Counted from the stretch's first letter, positions 53,146 to 63,218 are shown. The stretch: DNA of 64,000 bases from Thermophagus sp052400625 (GCA_052400625.1 JBQTGH010000009.1), one strand, 5' to 3'. Made by a program: numbers and translations. The notes: generated by a model from the sequence alone, not told the origin.

Positions 53146-54441
53146 ATGAATTTAATTCCTAAATCTTTCTTCATCGGCCTGCTCTTTTTTCCCTCATTCA
53201 TCACTATCGGTGGACAAAAAAACGCTTTTCAATACGATCAAACATTGAGAATAGATTTTGTATTGTCGGGCAACCAGAAACAACAACAGGCTACCATTGC
53301 CCGGTATAAAAAGGTTCCGGGCTACAGCGGAGGCCCTCATCAGAACCTGCCGACTTTCGATTTTGGGTCTTACCGGCTTGTGCTCCTCGAACCGCACACC
53401 GGAGATACCCTATTTGTGAAAGGCTTTTGCACCCTCTTCGAGGAGTGGCGTGCGCTGGAACAAGCCAAAGAAAACAGCAGAGTTTTCGAACAAACACTGG
53501 AAGCACCATGGCCCCAAACCGATGTCAGATTATTTATTGAATATCGGCAAAAAGACAATCGATTTATTCCCCTGGTCAATGAGGTTTTCTCGCCCCAAAA
53601 AACAAAAGCCGAATTTACGGCGCCCCCCGCTGAAGGAATGGTCCAAAGAATTCACGGCAACGACCAGCCTTCCCAAAATGCCGATCTTCTCATTTTGGCA
53701 GAAGGCTATACTGCTCCTGAAGCGGATCGTTTTTTTAGGGACTCAGAACATATCACCGACTATCTTTTCAGCCTGCAACCCTATAACCACTTAAAAGATC
53801 ACATCACCGTCAGAGCCCTCTTTATTCCCTCCTCACAGTCGGGCACCGACATTCCGGAAAAACAGATCTGGAAAACCACCGCTTTTAACAGCTCCTTTAG
53901 CACCTTTGGTTCCGAACGCTATCTTGAAAGTTTCAGCACCTGGGCCATCTTCGATTACGCCGCCGGAACCCCGCACGACCATATCATTGTTCTGGTTAAT
54001 TCAGACAAATATGGCGGGGGTGGTGTCTATAACCATTTCTCCATTGTTTCATCAAGCCATCACCTCTCTCCAAATGTTTTCGTGCATGAAATAGGCCATG
54101 GTTTGGCCGGACTGGGAGATGAATATTTCTACGACGACGATTCCGACTTTTACGATTTATCTTATGAGCCCTGGAATCCCAATCTCACCACCCTGAAAAA
54201 TTTTCATACCAAATGGGAACATTTAATCCCGGATACAGTACCTGTTCCGACCCCTCCTACTCCGCCCTACCAATCGGTAACGGGCGTGTTTGAAGGTGGC
54301 GGGTACGCGGCAAAAGGCATTTACCGTCCCGCCATGGATTGCAGAATGAAAACCAATACCGCCGACGGTTTTTGCCAAGTATGCCAAGAGGCCATTTCCA
54401 GGGTTGTAAAATTCTATTCCGGACAAGAAAAGAGCAATTAG
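53146..54441 (+). CDS. M64-family metallopeptidase (IgA peptidase M64)
   Basis: 431 residues. Signal peptide about 1-22; N-terminal beta domain (FQYDQTLRIDFVLSGN...) of the M64 type; catalytic domain with DLLILAEGYTAPEADRFFRD, HDHIIVLVNSDKYGGGGVYN and the zinc site HEIGHGLAGLGDEY (His314, Glu315, His318). Secreted or surface peptidase; name comes from an IgA-cleaving Clostridium enzyme, but in this organism the target is unknown. Confidence 0.92.
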   Translation: MNLIPKSFFIGLLFFPSFITIGGQKNAFQYDQTLRIDFVLSGNQKQQQATIARYKKVPGYSGGPHQNLPTFDFGSYRLVLLEPHTGDTLFVKGFCTLFEEWRALEQAKENSRVFEQTLEAPWPQTDVRLFIEYRQKDNRFIPLVNEVFSPQKTKAEFTAPPAEGMVQRIHGNDQPSQNADLLILAEGYTAPEADRFFRDSEHITDYLFSLQPYNHLKDHITVRALFIPSSQSGTDIPEKQIWKTTAFNSSFSTFGSERYLESFSTWAIFDYAAGTPHDHIIVLVNSDKYGGGGVYNHFSIVSSSHHLSPNVFVHEIGHGLAGLGDEYFYDDDSDFYDLSYEPWNPNLTTLKNFHTKWEHLIPDTVPVPTPPTPPYQSVTGVFEGGGYAAKGIYRPAMDCRMKTNTADGFCQVCQEAISRVVKFYSGQEKSN

Positions 54442-54461
54442 GCCTAAATAGTTCCTGAGAT

Positions 54462-54487
54462 TTTTGGTCTCAGTTTCGGGACCAAAA
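54462..54487 (+). terminator. Possible terminator hairpin after the M64 gene
   Basis: TTTTGGTC, 10 nt loop, GACCAAAA. 20 nt past the stop; no T-run after the stem, so weak. Confidence 0.4.
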
Positions 54488-54504
54488 CATGAAGGCAAAC
54501 TGCT

Positions 54505-54512
54505 TATCTTTG
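54505..54512 (+). promoter_or_regulatory. -7 element for the aldo/keto reductase gene
   Basis: TATCTTTG matches TAnnTTTG, about 68 nt before ATG 54580. No clear TTTG -33 partner at 19-21 nt. Confidence 0.45.
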
Positions 54513-54579
54513 CTGGTACAACACCGTTAGAAAATCAAGAAAAATCATATACGATATTATTAAATTCAAAACAGTTATT

Positions 54580-55572
54580 ATGAACTATCAAGCCGCTCAA
54601 ACCAGATATGATGACATGCTTTACCGCCGGTGCGGGAAAAGCGGCATCAAGCTGCCGGCCTTGTCGTTAGGGCTATGGCACAACTTCGGATCGGTAGATG
54701 TCTTTGAAAACGGACGAAAGATATTGCGTTATGCTTTCGATCACGGCATCACCCATTTCGATCTGGCCAACAACTACGGTCCCGTCCCCGGCAGTGCCGA
54801 AGAGAATTTCGGCCGCATCTTAGCCTCAGACTTCAAGCCTTATCGTGATGAAATGATCATCTCCACCAAGGCCGGCTACCTCATGTGGCCCGGACCCTAT
54901 GGTGAATGGGGCTCGCGCAAATACCTCCTGGCCAGTCTGGACCAGAGCCTGAAACGCATGGGACTCGACTATGTGGATATCTTCTATTCGCATCGTCCCG
55001 ACCCTGATACGCCGCTGGAAGAGACCATGGGCGCATTAGCTCATGCCGTGAAACAGGGCAAGGCTTTATATGCCGGGATCTCCAACTACAATGCCGAAAT
55101 GACCCAAAAGGCAGAAACCATTCTGAGAAACATGGGGGTGCCGCTCCTTATTCATCAGCCTCGGTACAGTATGCTTGACCGATGGGTAGAAGACGACGGC
55201 CTCCTGGAAGTCTTGGGCCGGAGAGGCGTTGGTTCCATTGTCTTTTCCCCCTTAGCTCAGGGATTGCTTACCAATAAATACCTGAAGGATATTCCGGAAA
55301 ATTCCAGAATGGCCAAACCACACGGATTCCTGAAACGTGAAGCGCTAACCCCCGAAGTTCACAAAAAGCTGATAAAACTCAACGACCTGGCAGCCGAAAG
55401 AAATCAATCGCTGGCCCAAATGGCCATCGCATGGTTGCTGAAAGACAAGCGTGTCACTTCGGTTCTCATCGGGGCCAGCCGTGTCGATCAACTCCAAAAC
55501 AATCTGGAGGCACTCAACAACATCACCTTTTCTGAGGAAGAACTCCATAAAATTGAAGAGATTCTGAAATAA
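54580..55572 (+). CDS. Aldo/keto reductase (L-glyceraldehyde 3-phosphate reductase, YghZ type)
   Basis: 330 residues. TIM barrel with HFDLANNYGPVPGSAEENFG (Asp, Tyr), ISTKAGYLMWPGPYGEWGSRKYLLAS (Lys; extended loop typical of YghZ), DYVDIFYSHRPDPDTPLEETM (His), and the NADPH motif VLIGASRVDQLQNN. Reduces methylglyoxal and L-glyceraldehyde 3-phosphate in E. coli YghZ. Single gene with its own -7 element. Confidence 0.94.
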   Translation: MNYQAAQTRYDDMLYRRCGKSGIKLPALSLGLWHNFGSVDVFENGRKILRYAFDHGITHFDLANNYGPVPGSAEENFGRILASDFKPYRDEMIISTKAGYLMWPGPYGEWGSRKYLLASLDQSLKRMGLDYVDIFYSHRPDPDTPLEETMGALAHAVKQGKALYAGISNYNAEMTQKAETILRNMGVPLLIHQPRYSMLDRWVEDDGLLEVLGRRGVGSIVFSPLAQGLLTNKYLKDIPENSRMAKPHGFLKREALTPEVHKKLIKLNDLAAERNQSLAQMAIAWLLKDKRVTSVLIGASRVDQLQNNLEALNNITFSEEELHKIEEILK

Positions 55573-55904
55573 GGTATTAGCGGATAGAAGCGAGGAGCCA
55601 GAGCACGGACGTTAGATCCATAGAAGAACGTGAATAGAAAACACAATTCCAGACACTCATCCCGGCATTCTAATTTCCTGACTCTGACTTCTGGCTTCTG
55701 AACGCACCAACTGCGAAGATAAGACCACTAAGCCTGCATCAAGATCGGAGGCCTTCGCACAAAGGTCGCCTCCCAGGTCTCTCCTGACTACTCAAGGGAA
55801 GTATCCACTTTTTTGCATAAAACACATCGTGGGCCTATTCGGATATTTCAATAGCCCAAACCGGAGTAAATCGGAATGGGTTAATAAATTGTGCCATGTT
55901 TTGT
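55573..55904. other. Intergenic region, low-complexity
   Basis: About 330 nt after the reductase gene. Contains a CTGACTCTGACTTCTGGCTTCTG-like imperfect repeat near 55680-55700 (short tandem TGACT/CTTCTG units) and no gene or clear hairpin. Confidence 0.35.
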
Positions 55905-55975
55905 GTAAGAAATTGAACATGATAATATAGTTTTGTCACAAAAGAGCATGTAATAGCCCTGTGTCATGGAGTTTC
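55905..55975 (+). repeat. Dispersed hairpin repeat, copy F (degenerate)
   Basis: The segment TTTTGTCACAAAAGAGCATG and the following TGTCATGGAGTTTCAT match the inner and right part of copy E (ATTGTCACAAAAGAGTATG, AGTCATGCGAGTTCCAT). The left arm has decayed to AATTGAACATGATAA. Directly followed by the foldback element at 55991. Confidence 0.6.
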
Positions 55976-55990
55976 ATACCCCCAAAGAGT

Positions 55991-56168
55991 GTTTAAACCC
56001 GAATAAAGCATTAAAACTTCGTCATGAGAATTAAAAGTGCAATCAATCAAGAACTTGTTGAAATGAGGCATAGCACCGCTATGGTGAATGGAAACAAGTT
56101 AGCCTGCGCCTTGATTGGCAGCAATTTTAATTCGTAATAGATTTTCTAATGCATTTTTCGGGTTAAAC
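55991..56168. repeat. Foldback element: about 178 bp imperfect palindrome
   Basis: Outer ends GTTTAAACCCGAA (55991) and TTCGGGTTAAAC (56157-56168) are inverted; inner matches GAATTAAAA/TTTTAATTC, CAATCAAG/CTTGATTG, CTTGTT/AACAAG and the centre CATAGC-ACC-GCTATG (56069-56083) keep nearly the same register across both arms. No open frame inside. Form is that of a MITE or foldback remnant. Confidence 0.7.
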
Positions 56169-56271
56169 ATTTAGATATTAAAACATCTCACAGAACGATA
56201 GAAGTTGAGCAGGCAGAAGGAAGAAATAACAGATTTTATTGGACTTAGAATAAGATAAGAGTGGATAAAAT

Positions 56272-57426
56272 ATGAAAGAAAAAACGATTCAATTTATTGC
56301 GGCCGGACTGGTAATGATGCTTTTTGGCATTACAATGGTTGTGGTTGGAACCATCAACAACTATTTAACCGTAAATTTCGGGGTTGATAAATTTTTCATC
56401 GGTTTTTGTGCTTCCGTTCTGGCGGCTGGAATACTTACCGGATCATTCTCTTTTGGCCCCCTGGCCGAGCGATACGGCTATCAACCGGTGATGCTTGGAG
56501 GGGTCTTTCTGGTCATTCTGGGGATTTGGGGAATAACGCAAACCGAAACCGTTCGTTTCGTTCCCTATCTGTTTTTCGCCATAGGCCTGGGAGGCGGCAG
56601 CATTAATGGAGTGACCAATATGCTGGTAGCCGATGTTTATCCTGAAAACAACAGCGCATATCTCAGCCTACTGGGCGTTTTCTATGGTATTGGGGCTTTA
56701 GGCTTTCCTTTACTCACCTCATTACTTTTAAAGAAGGAGATGGATTATCAGACCATATTATCAATTGTGGCCATCATCTTATTTCTTCCGTTTATCCTGG
56801 TTCTATTCATAACGTTTCCGGGCACAAAAAAGGCGGAAGCAATTCCTCTAAGCCAATATTTTAAGTTCTTTTCCAAGCCGTTGATTCTTTCGATTGGTAT
56901 GTTTCTTTTTTTTGAGAGTGCCGTAGAAGCGATCATTCCGGCCTGGACGCCAACCTATCTGATGGAGGTATTTGAGGTTTCCTACGACAAAGGGTTGTAT
57001 GCGATAACCGTTAGTGCCATCGGAATTACGATTACCAGAATATTTCTCAGCCAGCTTTTAAAACGGTTATCCGCAATAACCGTTGTTTTTATTAGTATGG
57101 CGGTAGTTCTGGCAGGGGCCATCGTGCTTCAGGTCAGTACTTCATGGTTGATGGGAATGGCAGGTATTGCAATCATCGGTGTGGGGATGGCTTCATTTTT
57201 TCCTGTGATGTTGGGATATACGGCCAGTGCCTTCCCCGAAAATTCCGGCACCGCTTTCAGTATCGTTATCGGAATATCTTTGATCGGTAATATATTGCTC
57301 AGTTCATTGGCCGGCTTTGCACTGGAAGTACTGGGAATCAAACTACTAAACTTATTGATAATTGCATTTGTGTTAATAATGACGGCAATATTGAGCATGG
57401 TCAAACATAAAATTTTATCCCGATAA
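56272..57426 (+). CDS. MFS transporter
   Basis: 384 residues, 12 membrane helices. FGPLAERYGYQPVMLGGVF is the loop 2-3 MFS motif; FAIGLGGGSINGVTNMLVADVYPENNSAYLSLLGVFYGIGALG resembles FucP/GlcP-type sugar permeases and related fosmidomycin-resistance-like carriers. Substrate unknown. Upstream 700 nt hold a repeat copy and a foldback element; downstream an inverted repeat at 57513. Confidence 0.9.
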   Translation: MKEKTIQFIAAGLVMMLFGITMVVVGTINNYLTVNFGVDKFFIGFCASVLAAGILTGSFSFGPLAERYGYQPVMLGGVFLVILGIWGITQTETVRFVPYLFFAIGLGGGSINGVTNMLVADVYPENNSAYLSLLGVFYGIGALGFPLLTSLLLKKEMDYQTILSIVAIILFLPFILVLFITFPGTKKAEAIPLSQYFKFFSKPLILSIGMFLFFESAVEAIIPAWTPTYLMEVFEVSYDKGLYAITVSAIGITITRIFLSQLLKRLSAITVVFISMAVVLAGAIVLQVSTSWLMGMAGIAIIGVGMASFFPVMLGYTASAFPENSGTAFSIVIGISLIGNILLSSLAGFALEVLGIKLLNLLIIAFVLIMTAILSMVKHKILSR

Positions 57427-57512
57427 TTATCTCTTCAAGAAAAATTGACACTATTGAAGTAAGGAGAAATTGCCTAAGCGATTTCTGCCGGCAGGACAAC
57501 ACCCAATAATCG

Positions 57513-57559
57513 CAACACCCCGTCGAGGATGGTGGAAGATCTACGCCGACGGAGTGTTG
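57513..57559. repeat. 13 bp inverted repeat after the MFS gene
   Basis: CAACACCCCGTCG (57513-57525) and CGACGGAGTGTTG (57547-57559) pair with a single mismatch around a 21 nt loop. No T-run follows. It may be a terminator-like structure or another short repeat; about 87 nt from the MFS stop. Confidence 0.5.
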
Positions 57560-57615
57560 ATTGATATTGTAAGATATGGGGCTTTTTCACACCCCTAAAC
57601 GTTTAATACAACCAG

Positions 57616-58629
57616 TTATTTAATTTCTAATCTCCTTTCAGGATATTTGATGTAGGAATTATTATTATTTATTGTAATTATTCCGTCATTGTTTTTGGCA
57701 TCTACATATAAATAAATTTGTTTGGAAACATTGGAACTTAATGGATAAGTATAGATCAATTCTCTTCTTATGGTCCAATCCTTACTCTTTTCATCATAAA
57801 AGCCTGATAAATCCACCTCTTTTCGCGTTCCGACTACCGGTGTATAAAATACTTTAAGATTTCCGTCGTCATTTTTTAACCAAACTTCCAAATTAGGTTT
57901 TGCTCCACTCCAAAACTTCGAATAAACCGGACGAATAAACTTTGTTCTTTCGCCTTTTTTTAAAACAATTTTTGAAGGTGAATTTTTTACCGGGTCAAAT
58001 TTTACATACCAGTTGCCACTTAAACCAAAAGCCTCGTTGATAGAGGCTATTTGAATGGAATAGAAAATATCCGGATTCTCAATTCTTAATTCATATTTTT
58101 TGTCGCCTTTTTTTTCGGCTTTTATATTGTTTATTTCCACCCCTAATTTCTCTTTTATTAAATCTTTATATTTTGACAGATCAAGATCTACAGTGGTTTC
58201 TGGTTTTTGCGTAATATCTAGTACGACTTTATCTGCCTTTAACCCGCCATAAATAAAATCCACATTGGGCATAATGTTATTAATATCCTTTATTTGGGTT
58301 TTCGTTACACCATTAACCTCCAAATTGTAAGTTTTAACATCCGACTTCTTAAAAAGGGAACCAACACCATAGGATAATTCAGTTTTGAGCTCTTCAGCTT
58401 CGGAATCACTGCCCTGGTTATTTACAAACTTTTCCTGGGTGTCGTCAATAAAGATTTCTCCTCCTAAACTTAAATTTTCAACAAAACCCTTTTTTTCGGT
58501 AAAAGCATTGACCGAAAGCCCAACAACATTGTCTTGAACAGGCTTGTAGGTCTTCCAAAAATTGCGGCTACACTGAGATGCCATTAATAAAAATGACAGA
58601 CATAAAATAAATAGAATTTGCTTTTTCAT
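57616..58629 (-). CDS. Hypothetical lipoprotein, beta-rich
   Basis: 337 residues. Signal peptide MKKQILFILCLSFLLMASQC with Cys20 as probable lipid site. Mature protein is rich in short beta strands (LSVNAFTEKKGFV, LEVNGVTKTQI, YELRIENPDIFYSIQIA). Asn-rich C-terminus (INNNNSYIKYPERRLEIK). No family recognised. Isolated from neighbours by 189 nt on one side and 384 nt on the other, before the restriction genes. Confidence 0.7.
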   Translation of the reverse strand: MKKQILFILCLSFLLMASQCSRNFWKTYKPVQDNVVGLSVNAFTEKKGFVENLSLGGEIFIDDTQEKFVNNQGSDSEAEELKTELSYGVGSLFKKSDVKTYNLEVNGVTKTQIKDINNIMPNVDFIYGGLKADKVVLDITQKPETTVDLDLSKYKDLIKEKLGVEINNIKAEKKGDKKYELRIENPDIFYSIQIASINEAFGLSGNWYVKFDPVKNSPSKIVLKKGERTKFIRPVYSKFWSGAKPNLEVWLKNDDGNLKVFYTPVVGTRKEVDLSGFYDEKSKDWTIRRELIYTYPLSSNVSKQIYLYVDAKNNDGIITINNNNSYIKYPERRLEIK

Positions 58630-59013
58630 CTTGATTCTTTCAAATTAATTATTAGATAGTTACAAATTACCATTTATTAGCCGGAACATCAACTTTATTC
58701 TGGAGAGATGATCTTTATGGATACCAAGAAACGTTCAAAAAATAACTTATAAGATGAAGCAAACAATTGGCCTGTCAAGTTATTCAAAAGGCTGAAAAGG
58801 GAGACAAAACTTGATGCTTCGCATCTATCCTGCCATTACTTGTTCAATACGTTAGACGCTAAAGTATTTTTGGTTCGTAGCCAAATTGGCTGTTGTAATC
58901 CGGAAATTGGCTTTAGATGTGCATAAAAAAATTGTTATTGGCTTGAAAAGCCATGCCAATGGAGTGCTTGATGAGTGATCGGACAATGTTTGTAACTGTT
59001 GATCATCAGCATA
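58630..59013. other. Intergenic region upstream of the lipoprotein and downstream of hsdR
   Basis: 384 nt. A short open stretch near 58858-58978 (plus; about 40 codons ending VIGLKSHANGVLDE) has no match I know. Short direct/inverted CCAAATTGG-type pieces occur, but nothing supportable. Confidence 0.35.
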
Positions 59014-62000
59014 TTACTTCAATAGTTTATTCTTCTTAAAATTCTCAGCTTGTTCGAAAATCTCAATATAAACCTCATCTCTTTCTACCGGTGGATAACC
59101 ATGTTCATCCAACAACAATATTAGTCCGACTTTCAATGCTGATTTTATGTCCTCACGTTTACTCCAATCAGGATATTGGGCTTGCGAATCCACTAAATCC
59201 TTGACGGCCTTTGCCAAGTTTATCAATTTGTCCTCCGGATATTTAAAGTCATACTTAATGCACAAGTCTTTCAGGATGTCGTAAAAGGCTTTTTCTTCAA
59301 AATCAATTCCCAATGCGTTTCCTGCGGAAAATTCATTTTTAACTTCCCATATCAAGTTGGTCAAACGTTCCGCCATTTCTTCATATACCTCACTACGCAA
59401 GATGTCATCTTCTTTTCTCTCGTTGTAGTGTTCTACCAAAGATTTCATTTTCTTTGAGAAGTTGATTCCCTTGACCTTATTGACTTTTTTTATCTCTCCA
59501 ATGGCTTTGGCTAAAAGCTGTTGAAGTAATTTGATTTTGGTATTTGGTAATTTGATTTTTTCAATTTTCGCCAAATAATCCTCATCAAAAAGGTCTTGTT
59601 CGCTTTGTTTGTCGTCTCCAAGCTTTAAAATTTCCTCAACGCCGTCGCTTTCCAAAGCGTCTTTTATCATTTCACGGACTTTCGCATTCATTTGTGCCGT
59701 GTCAGGGGCATCACCTTTAGTGAGTTTGAAGACAATGGAGCGAACCGCCAAATAGAAGTGTGTGTAATCTCGTTCGGTTTGTGTTAGCTTTTCACTACCT
59801 GCACAAATATCATAAGCGGCTTTCAAACGTTTCACCAGCCCCATGAAACGAGTTTCCATTTTTTTTGTCAACTGGACATATTCAGCCGCCATATTTAACG
59901 TATTCAATTGCTCTAATGGCGTGCCACCAAAATATTTTGTACTATCAAACTTGTAAAAGACTTTATCCAAAAGGTCTAAATGGTTTCTTACAACGACGAG
60001 GGATTCCTGAATGTCCTCAAAGTTATCACTTTCACCTTTGTTGTATTTGGCAAGGGCCAGATTCATTTGCTTTTTGATGCCAATATAATCGACCACCAAG
60101 CCTTTGTTCTTGCCTTTGTATTTTCTGTTTACTCGGGAAATTGTTTGAATAAGGTTATGTTGACGAATCGGTTTATCGATGTAAATAGAATCCAGAAATG
60201 GCACGTCAAAACCCGTCAACCACATATCCACCACAATTGCAATTTTGAAATTGGATTTTTCATTTTTAAACTGCCGGTCCAATTCTTTTCTGTATTCTTT
60301 TGTTCCGAGCAGGTTGTACAGCTCTTTTGGGTCATCTTTTCCTCGGGTCATTATCATTTTGATACGTTCCATTGGTTTGATTTCCCTTTTATCCTTAGCG
60401 GTTAAAACAGCTCCTTCTTCTGCAACTCGTTTTTCGGCCCATTCAGGTCGAAGAGAGATGATGTTCTTATATAACGCGTAGCCTATTTCACGATTACTGC
60501 AAACAAACATGGCTTTGCCTTTCACAGTCGCACCCTCATTTACTCGATTTTCGTAATGGTGTACAAAATCTTCTGCAACGGCTTTCAATCTGTCCGGGTC
60601 CCCCAGAATGGCATTCATTGTGGCGGTAGCCTTCTTGCTTTCTTCTATTTGATATTCATTGGCTCCTGCTTCTGCTGCCTCTTGGTAATACTGCTCAATT
60701 TTCTCCAATTCACCATTTCGTAAAGCCACTTTAGCCGCTCTTCCTTCATACACAATTCTCACAGTGATTTCATCCCGAACCGATTCGGTCATGGTGTAAG
60801 CATCAATCACTTTTCCGAATACATCTAAGGTGGCATCAATGGGTGTGCCTGTAAAACCAACAAAGGTGGCATTGGGTAATGAATCGTGAAGGTATTTGGC
60901 AAAACCGTAAGTCTTTTTCACGCCCTCTTTAGTGACTTTTACTTTTTGATCGAGGTTGGTTTGGCTTCTGTGTGCTTCATCCGAAATACATATCACATTG
61001 CTTCGTTGGGTAAGCAGGTCTGTGTCTTCGGTGAATTTATGAATGGTGGTCAAAAAAACACCACCACTTTGTCGGCCTTGTAGTTTGGCTCGCAGGTCAG
61101 CCCTGCTTTCAACACTTTCAATAATGTTGTCGCCAATGAATTGTTTGGCATTGGTGAATTGTCCTGAAAGTTGGTCGTCCAAATCGGTTCGGTCGGTAAT
61201 GAGAACGATGGTCGGGCTTTCAAAATGTGGACTCCTCATCAACAAACGGGTGAGATAGAGCATGGTGAAACTTTTTCCGCTTCCGGTTGCGCCAAAGTAG
61301 GTGCCCCCTTTCCCATCGCCTTTGGGCTTTTGTACTTGCTTAATATTGTCATATAAGGCCCGAGCTGCATAATATTGCGGATAGCGACAAACAACTTTTT
61401 CGTCTTTTTTGGACGTATCGGGAATATATATAAAGTTCTGAATAATGTCACGCAAACGGTTCTTATGCAACATTCCCTGAACCAATGTAAACATACTGTC
61501 TATGCCGTCCACGTCTTTGGCCAAACCTGCAATTCTTCGCCAGGAATAATAAAACTCGTAAGGGGCAAAAAAAGACCCTGCTTTGTTGTTGACACCATCG
61601 CTAATAACACAAAAAGCATTGTATTTAAAGAGCTCAGGAATGTCTCTTCTATAACGTTCGGTAAGCTGCTTGTAAGCGTTATGTATGGTTACATTCTCCT
61701 GAATAGCGGTTTTGAACTCAAACACTACCACCGGTATGCCATTGATGTAAATGATACCATCAGGAATGCGTTTTTCTGTGCCTACTATTTCAAGTTGGTT
61801 GACAAATTTGTAGATGTTATTGTCGCCATAATTTTCTTGGGGTTCGGCGACTGATAGAGTGTCTGGGTTTTTTCCCTGAATCTGACGCTCTAAGCCTGCA
61901 TAGTCAATTAAAGACACCCAAATATCCTTTTGGTTCCGATCCTCCCGTTTAAGAATAAAACCATCCGATAACCACCGCATGATTTTCTTATTGGTTTCGT

Positions 62001-62226
62001 ATAAATCAGAAGCGGGTAAGGTTTTTAGCTGTAATACTATCGATTTAGCCTCGGTAAGGGTTAGTCCTTCTTTTTTGTATTGTGTTAATAGAAACTCGAT
62101 TATATCGTCTTCAATCAACACGTCTTCGGGCAAACGCTTAAGAGTATTACCTATGTAATGTGGATAACCTTCATTTTCTAAAAGCGTTATAAATGCTTGT
62201 TCTAATTTTGCTTCTGTAAATTTCAC
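59014..62226 (-). CDS. hsdR: Type I restriction enzyme, R subunit (HsdR)
   Basis: 1070 residues. N-terminal HSDR nuclease domain (PDGIIYINGIPVVVFEFK, the D...ExK site) about 155-260; SF2 helicase motor with YFGATGSGKS (Walker A) near 315, VICISDEAHRSQ (motif II), FVGFTGTPID (motif III); helicase C-terminal domain with FDVPFLDSIYIDKPIRQHNLIQTISRVNRKYKGK. Translocates and cuts DNA that lacks host methylation. Begins with a 4 nt overlap to the AbiEii gene upstream. hsdM and hsdS are not in the window and should lie right of 64000. Confidence 0.95.
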   Translation of the reverse strand: MKFTEAKLEQAFITLLENEGYPHYIGNTLKRLPEDVLIEDDIIEFLLTQYKKEGLTLTEAKSIVLQLKTLPASDLYETNKKIMRWLSDGFILKREDRNQKDIWVSLIDYAGLERQIQGKNPDTLSVAEPQENYGDNNIYKFVNQLEIVGTEKRIPDGIIYINGIPVVVFEFKTAIQENVTIHNAYKQLTERYRRDIPELFKYNAFCVISDGVNNKAGSFFAPYEFYYSWRRIAGLAKDVDGIDSMFTLVQGMLHKNRLRDIIQNFIYIPDTSKKDEKVVCRYPQYYAARALYDNIKQVQKPKGDGKGGTYFGATGSGKSFTMLYLTRLLMRSPHFESPTIVLITDRTDLDDQLSGQFTNAKQFIGDNIIESVESRADLRAKLQGRQSGGVFLTTIHKFTEDTDLLTQRSNVICISDEAHRSQTNLDQKVKVTKEGVKKTYGFAKYLHDSLPNATFVGFTGTPIDATLDVFGKVIDAYTMTESVRDEITVRIVYEGRAAKVALRNGELEKIEQYYQEAAEAGANEYQIEESKKATATMNAILGDPDRLKAVAEDFVHHYENRVNEGATVKGKAMFVCSNREIGYALYKNIISLRPEWAEKRVAEEGAVLTAKDKREIKPMERIKMIMTRGKDDPKELYNLLGTKEYRKELDRQFKNEKSNFKIAIVVDMWLTGFDVPFLDSIYIDKPIRQHNLIQTISRVNRKYKGKNKGLVVDYIGIKKQMNLALAKYNKGESDNFEDIQESLVVVRNHLDLLDKVFYKFDSTKYFGGTPLEQLNTLNMAAEYVQLTKKMETRFMGLVKRLKAAYDICAGSEKLTQTERDYTHFYLAVRSIVFKLTKGDAPDTAQMNAKVREMIKDALESDGVEEILKLGDDKQSEQDLFDEDYLAKIEKIKLPNTKIKLLQQLLAKAIGEIKKVNKVKGINFSKKMKSLVEHYNERKEDDILRSEVYEEMAERLTNLIWEVKNEFSAGNALGIDFEEKAFYDILKDLCIKYDFKYPEDKLINLAKAVKDLVDSQAQYPDWSKREDIKSALKVGLILLLDEHGYPPVERDEVYIEIFEQAENFKKNKLLK

Positions 62227-63218
62227 TTTTTATTGAATTTGTCCTCTATAAGCTTAACACTTTTTAATAATTCACGCCAAGGCAAACTTTCTCCAACAAT
62301 CAAATTCTCCTGCATGGTTTTATAGTCCTGTTCCCAAGCCTTCTCAACTTCTTTGGGAGGAAGAATCTTTAATTCTCCTTTTTTGTGCTTGCGATAATCC
62401 ATTCCACGCAAAGGCGTTACCGTTTTTCTGTGTGCTACAATTGCATTAAACAAATCACTGTCATTTAATGCAGATTCGCCATAAGGTGTGTTTTTTAACC
62501 TATCCAGATCATACAAATGTCTTGTTAAGCGGTCTGTTCTTATTTTTTCTATGGGCTTTGAAAATTCTTCGTGCAGCAATAATGCTTTCTCTATAAATGT
62601 TCTTGTTGGTAACACTACTTTTACAGGAAATGGTTCTTGAGAAAATTCAAGGGCTTTATATTGGTGGTCTATAAAAGAAATGATATTTCTTTCTTCATTT
62701 GGTTCCGTTAGCGAACGAGCGCCCATTTCCAACAAAATCCGCGGCTGAATATATTCGTTAGTGGTAGTTGTTGTTGACCTGTAATAAATTTCTAATGTAT
62801 TGGGATCGCTGGTATCATCTACCTTGTCATTGTATTTGATTTCGTACCATGATTTATCGATCCCCAGGGCTTTCAACTGTTTTGTCAATTCTTCCCTGAA
62901 ATCATTAATAATAAACCCTCCTGAAGCTTTTCTTAGTTTTTTAATTTGGGATTTGGATTTTAATTCATCAAAACCCAATAAATGCCTATCGATAATTAAA
63001 TCTATATCTTCAGAGAAACGATGGATTAAACCATAGGCCTTGCTCAAGGATGTGCCCCCTTTAAAAATGATAGATTGAGCATATTGGGATTGAAAAACAG
63101 CACGTAGCACAGTACAAACCCACCAATCTTTTTCTACTGCGTAGGTTGGCAAACCTGTTACAACACTTACCTGTTGCAAGACCTGCTGTTGCTGCTCTAT
63201 GCTTAAATCAATCCACAT
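62223..63218 (-). CDS. AbiEii-type nucleotidyltransferase toxin
   Basis: 331 residues. AbiEii/AbiGii fold: IIFKGGTSLSKAYGLIHRFSEDIDLII with Gly54-Gly55-Thr56-Ser57 and Asp71/Asp73, the conserved GGTS-x-DxD core; second half with LPTRTFIEKALLLHEE and RLTRHLYDL. Type IV toxin that transfers nucleotides, in known cases to tRNA 3' ends, for phage abortive infection. Overlaps the antitoxin by 11 nt and hsdR by 4 nt, so all three are translated in one unit. Confidence 0.92.
   Translation of the reverse strand: MWIDLSIEQQQQVLQQVSVVTGLPTYAVEKDWWVCTVLRAVFQSQYAQSIIFKGGTSLSKAYGLIHRFSEDIDLIIDRHLLGFDELKSKSQIKKLRKASGGFIINDFREELTKQLKALGIDKSWYEIKYNDKVDDTSDPNTLEIYYRSTTTTTNEYIQPRILLEMGARSLTEPNEERNIISFIDHQYKALEFSQEPFPVKVVLPTRTFIEKALLLHEEFSKPIEKIRTDRLTRHLYDLDRLKNTPYGESALNDSDLFNAIVAHRKTVTPLRGMDYRKHKKGELKILPPKEVEKAWEQDYKTMQENLIVGESLPWRELLKSVKLIEDKFNKK

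Noticed and set aside
58858..58978. Short 40-codon open frame between lipoprotein and hsdR
   Set aside because: No start codon in good context and no resemblance to a known protein.
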